The position numbers were made by a program, and so were the translations under genes. The notes under the pieces are model-generated. The model had not been told where the DNA came from, did no database searches, and saw nothing but the letters and a program-made list of their open reading frames with translations. From the NCBI GenBank assembly GCA_030549775.1, contig CM060173.1, positions 39,442,610-39,506,609 on the forward strand: 64,000 nucleotides of DNA. The letters are read 5' to 3'. Shown here piece after piece: positions 1 through 12,317 of this stretch; position 1 is the stretch's first letter, and each line of letters begins with the position of its first letter. This DNA comes from Tamarix chinensis (lineage: Eukaryota; Streptophyta; Magnoliopsida; Caryophyllales; Tamaricaceae).

Positions 1-311
1 ACATATATAGGTATTTTGAGATGAATAAGGATATATAACGTTTTCAAAAATTATCATATTTGTGAGGTTTTGTGTTCCTCTTCGTTCTTAAAAGAACTTG
101 TAGAACTTATCAAGTTAATCTTGTGGCGTTCAAACAACCGAAGTTATCACCTTGATTGTTGAGAGATTCTCAAGTTTTCTAGGTGTGGCGTTTCAATCCT
201 TCGTAGTCTTGGTTTTCATCTTCTTAGGTGTTGGGTCAAGGCTCAAGCAATCTTGTCTTCATGATCTTGGGGTTTTAAACGATCGTTGCTATTGGGTTTC
301 ATCACAGCCTT
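1..311 (+). mobile_element. Ty3 LTR fragment, plus orientation, cut by window edge
   Basis: This stretch is the reverse complement of 9055-9370 and of about 47726-48040, seen directly by matching long words such as the region around 'gttgagagattctcaag'. It is therefore the end part of the same LTR family as the solo LTR at 9044-10002, in the opposite orientation. Homology stops near 311, about 12-15 bases short of the LTR end seen in the other copies, so this end is truncated. The other end lies outside the window. Confidence 0.85.
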
Positions 312-2251
312 AAGGATTTTGCACCTAAATTTTGTGGATTACCTTATCTTACTTAGTAAGGGGGATGTCTCCTCGATGTGTATTATTATGATGGGTTGCA
401 AAATTTTAATGAGTTTTTTTATACTTCTAGCCAACCCTTTTTAAGTCTCATTTCTTTACGAGTGTTAGGGAGGAACCAAAAAGGAGGGCATTCATAATTA
501 TATTTATCTATCAAAGTGTATTTTCATTTTGGTACCTTGATATCTCCATGAACCCTTTCAAGTATAAAGTTGCTAATTATGAGATTTTTAATAATGGGCT
601 TTGCAATCGATTGAAGTTTTTGTGTCCAAAATCCCTATCTTATGCTAGAAGATGTGAGCTCCTAAAGTTAATGGTTTAAGGTACTCTTAACATTTTGTTG
701 GGAATTCTCCACACTATACTTTGTGTCTTTGTAGAAGCTTTTTGTGTTAAGGCAAACAAGCCTTAGTTACATGGAAACATGTGTGTTTTCCCTATAATGC
801 GGTCGGTCTTGGTGTAAGGGATGTTTTTGCATGGAATAAATCTTTTCAATGTAAATATTTATGGTTACTCTAAGATGAGAAGTAATAGCTATAAACAAAG
901 TGGGGTGAAGAGGATTCTATACTCCATATGACTCTTCTAATTTGACTAAAACTTATGGGATATTTATAAAGTTTAGTTGTTTATGATAAGATCTTATAGT
1001 GAGGTGAAGACTATATTTGTGTGAGGGATTGAAACTATATTCACTAGGCGTAATAATATTTTTGACCAAAGGGGTAAAAATATAGGGAATGGTGTGTTCA
1101 ATGAAGAGGATATAGAACTAAATGTTTCTCCTTGTCTTTATGGTGGGCTCTATTATGAAGTCTAAAAACACAATGCAAAGTAGGATTTTCAAATGGGTTG
1201 ATACACTGCCTTATTAGTTGAGTAGGGAGAAAAGATCATTCTCATTTGTCTTTTGATTGCCCATTGCTTCATTTGGTTTAGTAGGATTTATGTGGGTGGG
1301 TGGGTATCATACGAGGTTCTACTAACCTGTACATTGTTGTTCGGTGGCTAAGGAGAGGGAGAAAATGTAGTAAATTGATTAGTGAGGCCCATGCCCTAAC
1401 TTGTGCAATAACTATGTGTTTCTTTTAGAGATTAGGTAATGCTATAATTTTTTATTTAAGTGATGTGGATATTAGAAGTCTTATTATATGGATTAAATGT
1501 TTTGTGTATAATGATTTATGTATAAGATTTTTTAGCCTCTAGTACTTTAGGCACCAATTGTTTTGTTAGGCCCTAATTTTATTGATATAGCTACAATATC
1601 TATGGTAAGCTTGTTTATTCCTTGAAATGCCTAGTGTTTTTTATATGATGAGGTGATATAAAATTTACCCCTCATTTACTTGATGAGCACCTTAAAAACA
1701 ATATCAAAACTCATAAAATCTCTTTAGCAAAACAAAACAAAAAAATTAAGGAAAAATTAGAAGATACTAACTCTAAATTGGAATATAAGGAAAACAAGCA
1801 GAATCCTTAATATTTTCGTAATTCTAAACATGGGTTAAGGATACTAATATACCCAAAATCCACTAGGAGAAGAAGGGTAGAGGGGTATTTAATTGAAACC
1901 CTATTTATCCCTATGAAATTAAGCAAATGTATGGTAATTTTATCAAGGAATTAGCTAATTTCTCCTAAGGATCAAATAATGAATGCTGAAATAATGCTGC
2001 TCAACTCTTCTCCAAAAATTTCAAACATAAGAAAGGAAAACATATAGAATGGCATAGGAAACAAATATCTAACCATTTCAACGATTCTCTGTGGTGAAGA
2101 TCATTTGTCCATGCCTGCAGGGAAGATCGATGAAGAAGTTGACAAAGGGATGAGGTCATCTTCCCCTTTTCATCGTAAAAATGCTAAGATTAATAGTAAA
2201 AAATCACAAATATTGTTTAGAAAAAAAATTAGAGCTTGATCAACAAGATTT
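312..2251. other. No recognisable gene; degenerate A+T-rich DNA
   Basis: No long open frame and no conserved motif is visible on either strand. The stretch 1680-2250 is A-rich and has short lysine/glutamate-rich frames with many stops. It lies just upstream of a copia gag fragment and may be more of that element or an unrelated decayed repeat. I could not decide which. Confidence 0.5.
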
Positions 2252-2256
2252 AAAAT
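2252..2256. repeat. Target-site duplication AAAAT, left copy
   Basis: AAAAT stands directly before the TG end of the LTR at 2257 and again at 3188-3192 directly after its CA end. Confidence 0.6.
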
Positions 2257-3187
2257 TGTTAGAAGAATTTATCCATAAAAATTAGATTTAAAAATAACAT
2301 AGACCTGACTGACTACTTAATAGGTTTGGTGTAGTAGTCAACTAGTTCCAAACCATTTAATTAGTTTCCCATACTTGTAAACTAGATTCCTTGAACCAAA
2401 CCCCAAGCTTAAAATAATAAACAAATTGACCAGCTTATAGAACCTATCAACTAGTGCGCATGATAATCACTTTCTTCCCTACTATCCAAACTTTTCCAAA
2501 TCCATTTTAAATTAAATCGAAAATGAATGTTTGAATCAACATCAAACATCAACAAAACCCCATGAAGCATAGGAATTCAAAATTTATAGGTTATAATTTT
2601 ATGGGGTTTCACACTCACAGTACCACAGAGGAGCAACGTGAGGCTCTCATAGAGTAAAGGTGATACAATGTTAGGTTTGATGAGTTACACAGAGCTTGAT
2701 GCACAAAAATGGCTAACAATTGATGGGTTTGATGCATAAGAAAGTTAGATACAGAGATAGGGAGTTGAGAGTGAGTTGGTAAATCATTAAAATAATTAAA
2801 GAGAGATGGAGAATAGGTATTTATGGTTGGGTGACTATTATGAAAGGTGTGAATGAGTAGAGGGTGCAGGCACCAATTAGGGGATTTTGGGGAAAATCTT
2901 GCCACAATAGATCCTAGTATTTAAGGATGTTGTAATGGTTATGATGAATTAATACTTAGTTTAACTAAGGTTAGAGAATATAGAGAAGGGATTTGGTTTA
3001 GGTAGGAAGACATTGTGAAACGAAAAAGAAGATTAGGGAAGGAGAAGGAAAAAAAAGAGAAAATAAAAAAATGAAAAGAGGTTAGGGTTAGGGTTAGATT
3101 TTGGATTAAAAAAGCATTAAATAAATAGTTAAATATTAAAATATTGATCACCTAAGATTAAGATTGGGTTAAATTTGGGGTATTACA
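2257..3187 (-). mobile_element. Solo LTR of a Ty3/gypsy (Tekay-like) element with 5-bp TSD
   Basis: On the plus strand the segment starts TGTTAG and ends ATTACA; on the minus strand it starts TGTAATACCCC, a start often seen in Del/Tekay-type LTRs. It is flanked by AAAAT at 2252-2256 and 3188-3192, a 5-bp target-site duplication. Removing it joins copia gag sequence on both sides without a gap. It contains a short run of TTAGGG-like units at 3081-3098 and several ACTAGT-centred words that recur in LTRs near 58-59 kb and 63 kb. No internal coding region is left, so it is a solo LTR formed by LTR-LTR recombination (inference). Confidence 0.7.
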
Positions 3188-3286
3188 AAAATTCACTACA
3201 ATCAAAGAACCTAAAGAATTGACATCAACAAATACTAATGAACTCTTTAAAAATATCATGCACTATCAATTAAAGATGGAAGACAT
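3188..3286 (+). pseudogene. Ty1/copia gag fragment, upstream of the LINE insertion
   Basis: Translated in the plus frame this short piece reads like the end of the copia gag capsid region (a segment containing TTIKEPKEL and then ELFKNIMHYQLKMED). It is cut at 3286 by the LINE and resumes at 6537 in the same reading frame (IGEERMKTSF...). On its left it is cut by the solo LTR at 2257-3187. The gag capsid of copia elements packages RNA in virus-like particles. Here it is only a fragment of a broken element whose later parts lie at 6524-9043, 10003-10930 and 31610-32100. Confidence 0.6.
3274..3286. repeat. LINE target-site duplication, left copy
   Basis: AGATGGAAGACAT at 3274-3286 recurs exactly at 6524-6536, right after the LINE poly(A). 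A 13-bp duplication is in the usual range for L1-type target-primed insertion. Confidence 0.9.
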
Positions 3287-6200
3287 GTGAATGATTAGGG
3301 CATAAATGGGTGAGGTATAGTAATTATGAGGCTCATTCTAATGGAAGGATCTGGTGTATTTGGGACAAAGAAGTGTGGCAAGTTCAGCTCTTGGCTAGTG
3401 GTGAAGAGGCCATGCATTTGTTTGTGTCAGGGGTCCATTTTAGTGTGTGTTTTTATGCTACTTTTGTTTATGTTTTTAATGATGGGGTTAGTAGGAAAAG
3501 TCTCTGGAGTTGGCTGTAGTTTCACAAACTAGAAAAGGATCCTTGGATTTTATTAGGGGATTTCAATGTGGTTTTGAAGCCTGATGAGAAATTCTAATGT
3601 AATGCTGTAAATATTAATGATGTTGAAGATGTTAGTGAATTTTTTAATTCCCTGTTGATTCATGATTTGAGCTACTCAGGATTGAAGTTTACTTGGTCGA
3701 ATAGAAGTTTGGGAGAGGATAGAATTATTGCTAAATTGGATAGGGTCATGGTTAATATGTCCTGGACTGTTAATTTTCCAAACTCTTCAATTCTGTTTTT
3801 TGGATACTCTCTTCTCTGATCATAGTCCAGCTTTGGTGTCTTTAGCATAGGGGACCCCTTGTTCCAAGAGGCTGTTTAAGTTCTTTGATATGTGGACTTT
3901 TGATTCTGGTTTTCTTCCCCTGGTGTCATCTATTTGGGAGTTTCCATTCAGTGGTTCTGTGCAGATAGTCTTTTTGAGAAAGCTTAAAGAAGTCAAGGCT
4001 TGCCTTATCAGTTTTAATAAAGAGAATTTTGGGGGCATTTCCAAAAGAGTTCAAGAGACCAGGCTAAAGCTAAGTAAGATTTAGGAAGAGATTGATTTGC
4101 ATCCTCAAAATGTGTCTCTACAGGAGGAGGAGAAAAAATGTTTGCAGCTGTATCAGTATTATGTGCTATATGAGGAAAGTTTTCTTAAACAGAAACTTGG
4201 AATCAAGTGGTTGAATTTGGGAGACTCTAAATCTCATTTCTTTTTCTCTGTTATGAAGGTTAGGCAGATGAGTAGTGCGGTGAGAAGGATCAAAGACAGA
4301 GGTAGCCATTGGGTTTCTGATTAAGAAGGGATCAATCAAGCCTTCTTATCCTTTTATAAGGATCTGCTGGATTCTAAGAGTGCAGCCTCTCGGGAAACAG
4401 ATGATTCTATTTTCTTGTAGGGTCCTCTGGTTTCTATGGAACAACAACATGGTTTATTAAAACCTATTTCTTTGCATGAAGTAAAGGAGGCTCTGTGGTC
4501 TATTGGTCAGTATAGAGCCCCAGGTCCAGATGGGTTCACTGTAAGTTTCTTTAAAGCTGCTTGGGATGTGTCGGGGGAGAGCCTATGGGGGATTGATTAA
4601 GAATATCTTCTAGTCTGGCTCTGTGCCTATTTTCCTTGCTACAACAAAGTTGGTCCTTATCCCTAAAGGTGAAGGAGCTCAAAGTGTGTCTGATTTTAGC
4701 TAAGGTATTAGCTAACATATTACACCATATTTTACCATCCATCATTCATGCCTCTCAGGCTGGTTTTGTTAAGGGCAGATACATTGGGGATAATGTATTG
4801 TTAGCTCATGAGCTTATTCATTTGTACAAAAGGAAACATGCTTCACTAAGATGTATGCTCAAGGTGGATATAAGGAAGCCTATGATTCAGTCAATTGGAA
4901 ATTTTTGGAGAATATTTTGCTGGGCCTACATTTCCCTATCCATATAGTCAGATTGATTATGGCATGTGTCTCTAATGTTGCTCATTCTCTATGCATTAAC
5001 AATAATTTGATGGCTCCTTTTTAGGGGAACAAATGCTTAAGGCAGGGAGATCCTTTATCCCCCTATCTTTTTATGATTGTGATGGAGTGTTTCAGTAGGA
5101 TGTTACAAACTCTTTAGATGACTGAAGGATTCAATGGTCATCCCAAATGCCAGAGGTTGAAGATTATTAATCTAACTTTTGTAAATAATATTCTTCTTTT
5201 TTGCAGGGCTGATTTATCATCTGTGAATGCTATCAAATCCATGTTCCAAGTTTTTGCTTCTGCTTCAGGTTTATTTATCAATCCATAGAAAAGTTTTATC
5301 TATTTTGGTGGAGTTTCTCAAGATGTGAACTTGTCCATTTTATCTCAGTTACAGTTTCAGGAAAGGGAGGTTACCTTTCAGGTATTGGGGGTTCCTTTGG
5401 ATGCATCTAAGTTAAAAATAGCAGATATGCATTCCTTGGTGCAGAAGATCACTAATAAACTACAGAATTGGGCAAATAGATTGCTTTCATATGCTGGTAG
5501 GTTGCAATTGCTGAAATAAGTGATTTTTGGTATCACCATGTATTGGAGTCAATTGTTCTTTCCTCCCAAAAAATTATTACCGAAGGTGATTAGCCTGTGT
5601 AGAGTGTTTCTTTGGACAGGAAAGGCTACCTCAAGTAAAAGAGCTCTTGTGGCCTAGAAGATGGTGTGCTTGCCTAAAAATAAAGGAGGGCTGGGTATTA
5701 TTGATCTGTTTGTTTGGAATATAGCAGCAATTGGGAAGCATCTGTGGAACATATGTCAGGATAAAAGTTCATTATGAATACAATGGATCCACACTTATTT
5801 CATTAAAGAGTAGAATGTGGTTGATTTTAGGCTTCCTTGTACAGCCTCTTAGATTCTGTTGAATATTTGTGCTTTAAGGCCTAAGTTACTCCTAGTTTTC
5901 TAGCTTCTTCAGGTAGACGGAAAGTAAAGCATTTCAGCTATTTATGATATGATTCGAAATAAAGTTGCTAAAGTGTGGTAGTGGAAGGCAGTTTGGTCAA
6001 GCCCAACTACTCCAAAACACAAATTTATCTCCTGGCTGGTTACTCATTCAAAGCTTCCCACAAAGGACCTGTTAGCTAATTTTTTTCCTTCCATAAGCCT
6101 GCAGTGTTGTTTCTCTCCTCAACTGGAAAGTATAAATCATCTTTTATTCCAATGCCAAGGTCTGCAGTAGCTTTAAGATGCCATCAAGAAGGTTTTTAGA

Positions 6201-6523
6201 GAAAGAAGAAGACATGAATCATGGCAGTCTTTGCTGAGAGGAGTTTCTTATTCTCAAAATAGATTTGTTGCTAAGGCACATTTCAGGGCTGTTTTCTATG
6301 CTAGATATTTATGAGGTATGGAAGGCTAGAAATGCATGTATTTTCACAAATTTAAGGAGGGACCTGAAAAGGATAGCTTCTCAAATCTCTTTAGTTATGT
6401 CATCTATGTGTAATAACTCTACACATGGTGCAAAGTTTAGGGTTTTTTTAGGTCAAGTAGATCAATTCTATAGCCTTGGATGTAAATTTTCTTCATGATA
6501 TAATATTTGCTTTAAAAAAAAAC
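3287..6523 (+). mobile_element. 5'-truncated L1-type LINE with poly(A) tail and 13-bp TSD
   Basis: The element is bounded by the direct repeat AGATGGAAGACAT and ends in a nine-base A run (6514-6522). It starts inside the endonuclease domain, so ORF1 and the start of ORF2 are missing, as expected for 5' truncation during target-primed reverse transcription. Its length is about 3.24 kb against roughly 5-7 kb for full plant L1 elements. It interrupts copia gag codons, so it is younger than the copia element. It has many stops and is not active. Confidence 0.92.
3310..6440 (+). pseudogene. LINE ORF2 remnant: endonuclease, reverse transcriptase, zf-RVT region
   Basis: Read across frames and stops, the plus strand shows plant L1 ORF2 in order. 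An APE-type endonuclease end comes first (about 3540-3770, WILLGDFNV and later FTWSN and AKLDRV). The reverse transcriptase follows (about 4460-5350), with APGPDGF, SQAGFVKGR, LRQGDPLSPYLF and a degenerate active-site region NNILLF where F/YADD is usual. The maturation region has the words LQNWANRLLSYAGR, then a C-terminal zf-RVT-like segment (about 5990-6170). The protein would nick target DNA and copy its RNA at the nick. In-frame stops occur throughout (for example 4321-4323, 5518-5520) and the catalytic box is lost, so it is dead. Confidence 0.88.
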
Positions 6524-6536
6524 AGATGGAAGACAT
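6524..6536. repeat. LINE target-site duplication, right copy
   Basis: Exact match to 3274-3286, directly after the poly(A) run and one C. Confidence 0.9.
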
Positions 6537-9038
6537 TGGAGAAGAAAGAATGAAGACGTCTTTTGCTATTGAAAGCTTCAACTTCTTCACCAAGAAAAAT
6601 AGAAATCATTATTGAAGAAGAAGAATAAGAATGTGGTGATGATAAGACTCCAATGAATGAAGAATAAATGGATCTTATAACAATACAATTTAAGATACAT
6701 CTTAAAGCTAAAGGTGGAAGAAGTAGATGAGGAGAAAGGAAGTTCTCTAACACTTTAAGAAATCCAAAGGTGTCATTAATGGATGATAAGAATGAGTTCC
6801 ATGTTTGTGGCTAATTTGGTCATGTTATTTAGGATTATTTTGACTTAAAAAAATGAGATAACATAACAAATGGGAAGGATCAAGAGGAGCACAAATAAAT
6901 GAAATCAAGCTCATAGAAAGATAATGGTTATTTGATGATGATGACACCAATGAGGTACAATATATAGATCTTTATTCATACAATGAATTCTTGTGTGTCT
7001 TACATGATGCTTTTATGTGAAAGTGATAAGACTGTATAACATGATAAACCAAAAAAGCTCTATGGTCTCCTAAATGAAAAATATACAAATCTTATATGTG
7101 ATAATGCCACCTTAAAATTTTGTATATTACGTATTTGAAAAATAAATTGATTTTTTATGACTTTCACAAGTTGAAAGTGGATAAAATTCAAGCAAAATCT
7201 AAAAATGACCTATAGTTTTACAAAATGTGAAGAATGGTTAAACTTATTATTAGGTGTTGATAGTATTGTAATGATTGTGAATGTTTAGTTTATGGAGACA
7301 AAAATATTTTTTTATGAAAACATATAATGCTCATCAATCATGTCTCTTTCTCATCCACCTTGCGTAACATATGTGGAAAAAGAGGACTTGTCTCTTCTAA
7401 GTGTAGACATGCTAGAAAGAAAAAATCTACATTCACACAAAAAAATGTGACTACTTGCAATTCCTCCGGAAAAAGAATGCCCCAAGATTTAAGGAGGTGA
7501 GGGTACATGTGGGAACAATCCTTTATGGGTTTTTAAGTAACCCCTTAAGGAGAAATTAAAATGGTACCTAAACTAGGACATTTTTGTTTGCAATTAAACT
7601 CTAAAGTGAAAGTAAGAAGATAGATATGGTTTCTATAGAGTGGGTATTTAAGATACATGACGGGGGACTAGATAGTGTTTATTAAACCAGCACCTTATGA
7701 TTGAGGAAGTGTCACATTTGAAGATAATTCATAGGGTAAAATCCTAAAACTATTATTGAAAGTGAGTGTGTAGTCGATGGAATCAAGCATAACCAAATTG
7801 TGTGACAAAAGTTATGTTGTAAACTTCAATAAATCATATTACATGATTTCAATTAGGAAAGATAAATCAATATTGTATGTTTATCCCTAGATCAACAATG
7901 TGTACATGCTAGACTAATAATCTTTTAAAATACATAATGCATGATCAATTGAGCGATATAATGATGCTTGGTTGTGGTAGAAAAGGATGGTTTGTGGAAG
8001 TTTCTATTTACTAAATAAGCATTCTGAATGTGAACTTATGTGTGGTATTCATAAATTAAACTGAACAAAAGATAAATTATGTGGCCCATGCCAAGAAGGA
8101 AAACAACATATAACCTCTATCAAATTAAAAAATGTTTTGAATATACCTAGATAACATATGGATCTACTTGGTCCTATAAGGACAAGAAGTATAGGTGGAT
8201 GTAGATATGCATCTATCATAGTGGATGATTTCTCTTGTTATACTTGGACATTATTTATTATTTCTACCGATGATGCTTTTTTTTTTGTCCATGCTAAGAG
8301 AGTGCAAGTTGAGGAAGGCACAATCATCAACATAATAAGGACTGACCAATGAAAATAATTTAAGAATGCCATGTTCATGGAGTTTTGCAAACAAAATGGG
8401 ATCTCACACAACCTTGTTGCTCTAAGAACACCACATAAAAATGGTGATGTAGAAAGAAAGAATAGAGAAGGAGGTTGCAAGAGTTATGCTTGTGGACTTT
8501 AATTTACCTAAGTATATCTAGATGGATTTTATCTTAATGAGAAAATACATTATAAATTAGGTACTCATAGGGATAATCATGAAAAAGAAACTATAAGAGC
8601 TATACATAGGTAAGAAATAAAATATTAGGTATTTTTGTACATTTGGTTACAAATGTTTTATCTTCAACATTGAAAAAAGTAAATTATGTAAGTTTGACTC
8701 TATAATAGATAAAGCTATAATCATTTTCTATATAGTAAATCTTGCCAAGTATTCAAAAAAAGAACCTTAGTAGTTGAAAAAAAAAGGTTCATGTTGCATT
8801 TAATGAGTCTACTTATAATATATAAGGTACTAATGATGAAGAAGTAGATCCATCAATGTATATGGATAGATTACTTGAGAAAGAAGAGTAAAAATGAAAT
8901 ATAATCAAAGATGAGGAAGAAGATAGTGCTACTCTTAATACCCACCAATATGATGAGGTTAGGGAAAATCTTCTAAGAGCATGGATATATGCCTATTTAC
9001 GTCCTCAAGAGCTAATTAATATTGATCCATCTAGTGTA

Positions 9039-9043
9039 GTGGG
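9039..9043. repeat. Target-site duplication GTGGG, left copy
   Basis: GTGGG directly precedes the TG end of the solo LTR and recurs at 10003-10007 directly after its CA end. Confidence 0.75.
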
Positions 9044-10002
9044 TGATATGAACTCCATCAACAACTGTGATGAAATTCAATAGCAATGATGGTTTAAAAC
9101 TCCAAGATCATGAAGACAAGATTGCTTGAGCCTTGACCCAACGCCTAAGAAGATGAAAACCAAGACTACGAAGGATTGAAACGCCACACCTAGAAAACTT
9201 GAGAATCTCTCAACAATCAAGGTGATAAGTTCGGTTGTTTGAACGCCACAAGATGAACTTGATAAGTTCTATAAGTTCTTTTAAGAATGAAGAGGAACAC
9301 AAAACCTCACAAATATGATAATTTCTGAAAATGTTATATATCCTTATTCATCTCAAAATACCTATATATATACTTGGAACAACCTTCCAAGAATAGGAAA
9401 AGTCACAAATAAAGCTTTAAAATACTTCCTAGAATAGGAAAAGTCATAACTAAAGGTAGAATACGAAAAGTCATAAATAAAGCTAGAATATGAAAAATCA
9501 TAACTAAAGCTTTTAAAACACCATCCTAGAATAGGAAAAGTCATAGTTAAAGCTTTAAAACAACACAAACAATAAAATAAACAATTTCCCATGTTTTTTA
9601 GGCCTCTTGGACTTCTAAAGGCCATTCAAGTCCATTCAGGACCATGTTTTAACGTATTTAACATAACCATTCAAGACCATGTTTTAATCCTCTATTTAAT
9701 AACTTGAAACTCATGAAATTCATGCCTTCTGATGGTTAGATCATGTTGGAAACGTTTTTGCATAAATATTAGTCTCTTCAACTTCTTTGATGATGTTGAC
9801 TAAGTCTTGATTATTATTTGAGTCCATCTTGGTCTGTTTAGAATCAGCCCAAATCTCTTGGATTAGCCCATTTAGTGCTTCCTTGAAATGTTTGGCTCTA
9901 AGTCTTGTAATTGGACCACTTGGAAGCGATAAAGGGTCTTGTGAAGGATTTGCATCATCCCCAAGTGTATGATTAACAAGTCCCGCTCCTTGGTTTGCAT
10001 CA
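9044..10002 (-). mobile_element. Solo Ty3 LTR (CRM-like family) with 5-bp TSD
   Basis: The segment starts TGATATGAAC and ends TTTGCATCA on the plus strand, giving TG...CA ends, and is flanked by GTGGG on both sides. It matches 47717-48696, the 3' LTR of the Ty3 fragment at 47.7-51.2 kb, along its length. It carries an open frame on the minus strand (10010-9741) that equals the C-terminal part of that element's polyprotein (words GPITRLRAKHFKEALNGL and NIIKEVEETNIYAKTF). The TSD shows that this coding tail belongs to the LTR itself. A diverged AGAATAGGAAAAGTCATA-type repeat fills about 9390-9545. It is about 959 bp long and sits inside copia pol. Confidence 0.85.
9390..9545. repeat. Tandem repeat inside the Ty3 LTR
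   Basis: Five to six diverged units carry a core like 'agaataggaaaagtcataa' followed by 'ctaaagct'. The same array is at about 48053-48240 in the other LTR copy, with a different number and spacing of units. Confidence 0.75.
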
Positions 10003-10930
10003 GTGGGCACTCATCTTCAATAGGTAACTCTTTTAACCATTTAACATTCTTATATTAAATGGAACAAAAGTCTCACATAGAAGTTATGAATGATGTAAAT
10101 TTGATCATATCATTACAAGATGTGCTTAAGTAATTTGAGAGAAATCAAGTATCGGATAGTGTCCATACTGGAAAACAAAGCAATTATTGGGATTAAGGTG
10201 TTTAGGAACAACCTAGATGAAGGAGGTGTAGTGGTTAGAATTAAACCCATAGTTTTTGCCGAGAATTGTGAAAAAAGAGAAAGGCATTGATTTAAATATA
10301 GAAAAAAAAACATTTTCCCCTTAGGTAAACTCTAGTTTAGATGTAAGTTACTTGTATATGTATCCTCCATGTATTTCAATTTATGTCATAATTTCATGAA
10401 GAATATTTTTCAAAATGTTCTTATTAAAGATGAAGTATATGTTAAACAACCAACTTATTCTGAAGGTGTTTCAAAAACTAATATATGAGTTTATACAAAT
10501 TGACAAAGCATTTTTCTTGAAGAAAGAACAAAAAAGATTTGTGTTTTATACAAATATATGAGGATGCTATTATCTTTGGTGCTACTAAAAATTCCATGTG
10601 CAAGAACTTTTTTAAGTTAATTTGCGTTGAATTTGAGATGAAGATGATGGGATATTTAACCCACTTTTGGAGTCTACAAATCAAGAAAAGTACACTAAGG
10701 AATTTTTAAAGAGGTTTTATATGATAAGATCAAGCCTTGCAATGCTTCCATGACAATGAGTACAAAATTAGACATGGATTTGGGAGGTAAAAAGTTGATG
10801 AAAAGTGCTATCATAGTATGATTGGGTCACTTCTCTAACTTATGAAATCTCGGATAGATATAATGTTTAACATTTGCTTCTATGCTCAATTTCAATGTAA
10901 TTCCAAGGAATCTCATTTTCTAGACATTAA
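10003..10930 (+). pseudogene. Ty1/copia reverse transcriptase, decayed, cut before RNase H
   Basis: The frame reads copia RT landmarks with interruptions: a pre-RT segment (EQKSHIEVMND, FERNQV), KVFRNNLDEGG near 10195, then IIFGATKNSMCKNFFKL and EFEMKMMG near 10570-10650, then a segment ending FQCNSKESHFLDI at about 10890-10927. Copia RT copies element RNA into DNA. Stops and shifts make it non-functional. The reading frame ends exactly at the TAA target site of the TIR element and continues at 31613 with KRILRYLLGTYNLSL, the start of RNase H, so the two parts were one gene. Confidence 0.85.
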
Positions 10931-10972
10931 GGATCTAATTGGTTTGTAGAAAGTTAAGTGGAAAGGAAAATA
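10931..10972 (+). repeat. Terminal inverted repeat, left
   Basis: Imperfect inverted match to 31568-31609; the shared words are GGATCT, TTGGTT, TAGAAA and GGAAAGGAAA. Confidence 0.7.
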
Positions 10973-12307
10973 TAGAGGAAAGAAAATTGAAGGAAAGAAA
11001 ATGAAAGAAATTAATTTTCTTTTCTTTGTTTGGTTGTTGGAGAAAAATTTATGGAAAATTGAAATCTTGGAAAATAATTTTAGTGTTTGGCGTATAGAAA
11101 AAAAATTCTGAGAAAATTCGACTTCTTTTTACGTTAATTTTTTTATATTTAATAAAAATTAAAATATTATATTAATATGTAAAAATTTCCTTAAAGTCTA
11201 TAATAAAATTATAAAAATTATATACACTCGACACTAATTCCAAATTTTTTCATAAAAATTCTAAAATATTACATATATAACTAAGCATACTTTTTTTAAA
11301 AAGTATTTGTAAAATATTAATAACATTCAAAAATTCCTATTAATAAGAGATAGATTAAGCAAAAATAAAATAAAATAAAATAAAATAAATCATCCTATTT
11401 TACTTACCAAAATAAGAATTTAAAAACAAAAACTCATGTAAACCAATAAAGCTTCTAAACATTAATATGTCAAAATCGACGCGCATAATTTTTTTTATAA
11501 ATATCTAAAAAGGGATTATATTAAAAATATAATTTTAACTAAATTAAAATTTACCTCAAATAATAAATAAAATAAGTTAAAATTATACACACACAGAGAC
11601 ATTTAAATTTATTCATGTATAATTATATACAAAATAAAAAAATTATAAAAAATGTATAAATATTTTTTTGAATCGGATATTATTTGTATTTGTCAGATCA
11701 GATATTTATTTTGTTTGACTTTTCGTTGACTGGATCATATATTTGATTTTTAAAAAAAATTAGATCGGTTATTTTTTTTTTCGGATCGGATCCCTTCGGA
11801 TATCAGATCAAATAAGCAGATATCGAATAACATGAACAACTCTATTAAATATATATCATTTTTTATATCCGTATCAATTCGTCTCTATTTACCTAATATA
11901 AAATTTTATTTTTATTTTTTGTTTATATAACATCTAATATATTTTTTAAATTTAAAAGTAAAAAAATAAATTTAAACAACTTAAATATATAATTTTAATA
12001 TTAAATGATTTTATTTTGAATTGAATGTGTTTTATTTGAAATTTGATGGATTTTATTAGGTAAATATATAAATAAATATAGAAAACAGAAGAAAAAAATA
12101 TGTAGCAAATTTGGATACAAAAATATGCTAGACTGCGACAGAATCATTGTAAAGTAAGTGAAATCAGCGACAAAGTTAAATTTGACAAAAGATATATGTA
12201 TGTATTGTGTGTGTGTGTGTGTGTATAGACTGCGACAGAATCATTATAAAGTAAGTGAAAGCAGTGACAAAGTCAAATTTAATAAAAGATATATATATAT
12301 ATATATA
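10931..12307. mobile_element. Left part of a PIF/Harbinger- or Tourist-like TIR element
   Basis: The element starts at 10931 with GGATCTAATTGGTTTGTAGA. The reverse complement of its right end at 31609 reads GGATCTGTTTGGTTCTTAGA, and the duplicated right end at 39154 reads GGGTCTGTTTGGTT. A three-base TAA stands outside both ends (10928-10930 and 31610-31612), the target site typical of PIF/Harbinger and Tourist elements. The imperfect TIR runs about 40 bp. The interior is A+T-rich, has no transposase motif and no gene. The EPRV cluster starts at its inner end. Confidence 0.72.
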
Positions 12308-12310
12308 TAT
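12131..12310. repeat. Direct repeat of about 66 bp with GT and TA microsatellites
   Basis: GACTGCGACAGAATCATT at 12131 and at 12227 each open a 66-bp unit with few differences. A GT run follows the first unit and a TA run (12289-12310) follows the second. The TA run forms the left border of EPRV copy A. Confidence 0.85.
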
Positions 12311-12317
12311 CAGAGCC
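12308..12317 (+). promoter_or_regulatory. Partial tRNA-Met primer-binding site at the left end of copy A
   Basis: TATCAGAGCC matches the inner part of the caulimovirid primer-binding site (complement of initiator tRNA-Met 3' end). The first three bases expected are replaced by the TA microsatellite, so the virus-host junction falls inside this site. Confidence 0.6.

Larger units (their letters stand above)
6524..9043 (+). pseudogene. Ty1/copia gag end, CCHC knuckle and integrase, decayed
   Basis: This is the copia element continuing after the LINE. Around 6800-6840 a degenerate zinc knuckle (C-x2-C-x3-GH-x4-D) is readable, interrupted by stops. The clearest block is the integrase core: from 8155 (HMDLLGP, then YASIIVDDFS, then TPHKNGDVERKNR near 8425-8470). 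This is the usual copia order of GAG-pre-integrase and DDE integrase; a CGPCQEGK segment before it is the end of the zinc-binding region. The integrase would insert the cDNA copy. Stops and frameshifts are frequent. The element is cut at 9043 by a solo Ty3 LTR and resumes at 10003 with RT. Confidence 0.8.

Noticed and set aside
3081..3098. TTAGGG-like repeats as an interstitial telomere
   Set aside because: Only about three units, and of TTAGGG type rather than the usual plant TTTAGGG; it lies inside a solo LTR.
9741..10010. A 90-codon minus-strand frame as a small host gene
   Set aside because: It equals the C-terminal tail of the Ty3 polyprotein at 48435-48696 and lies inside a solo LTR.
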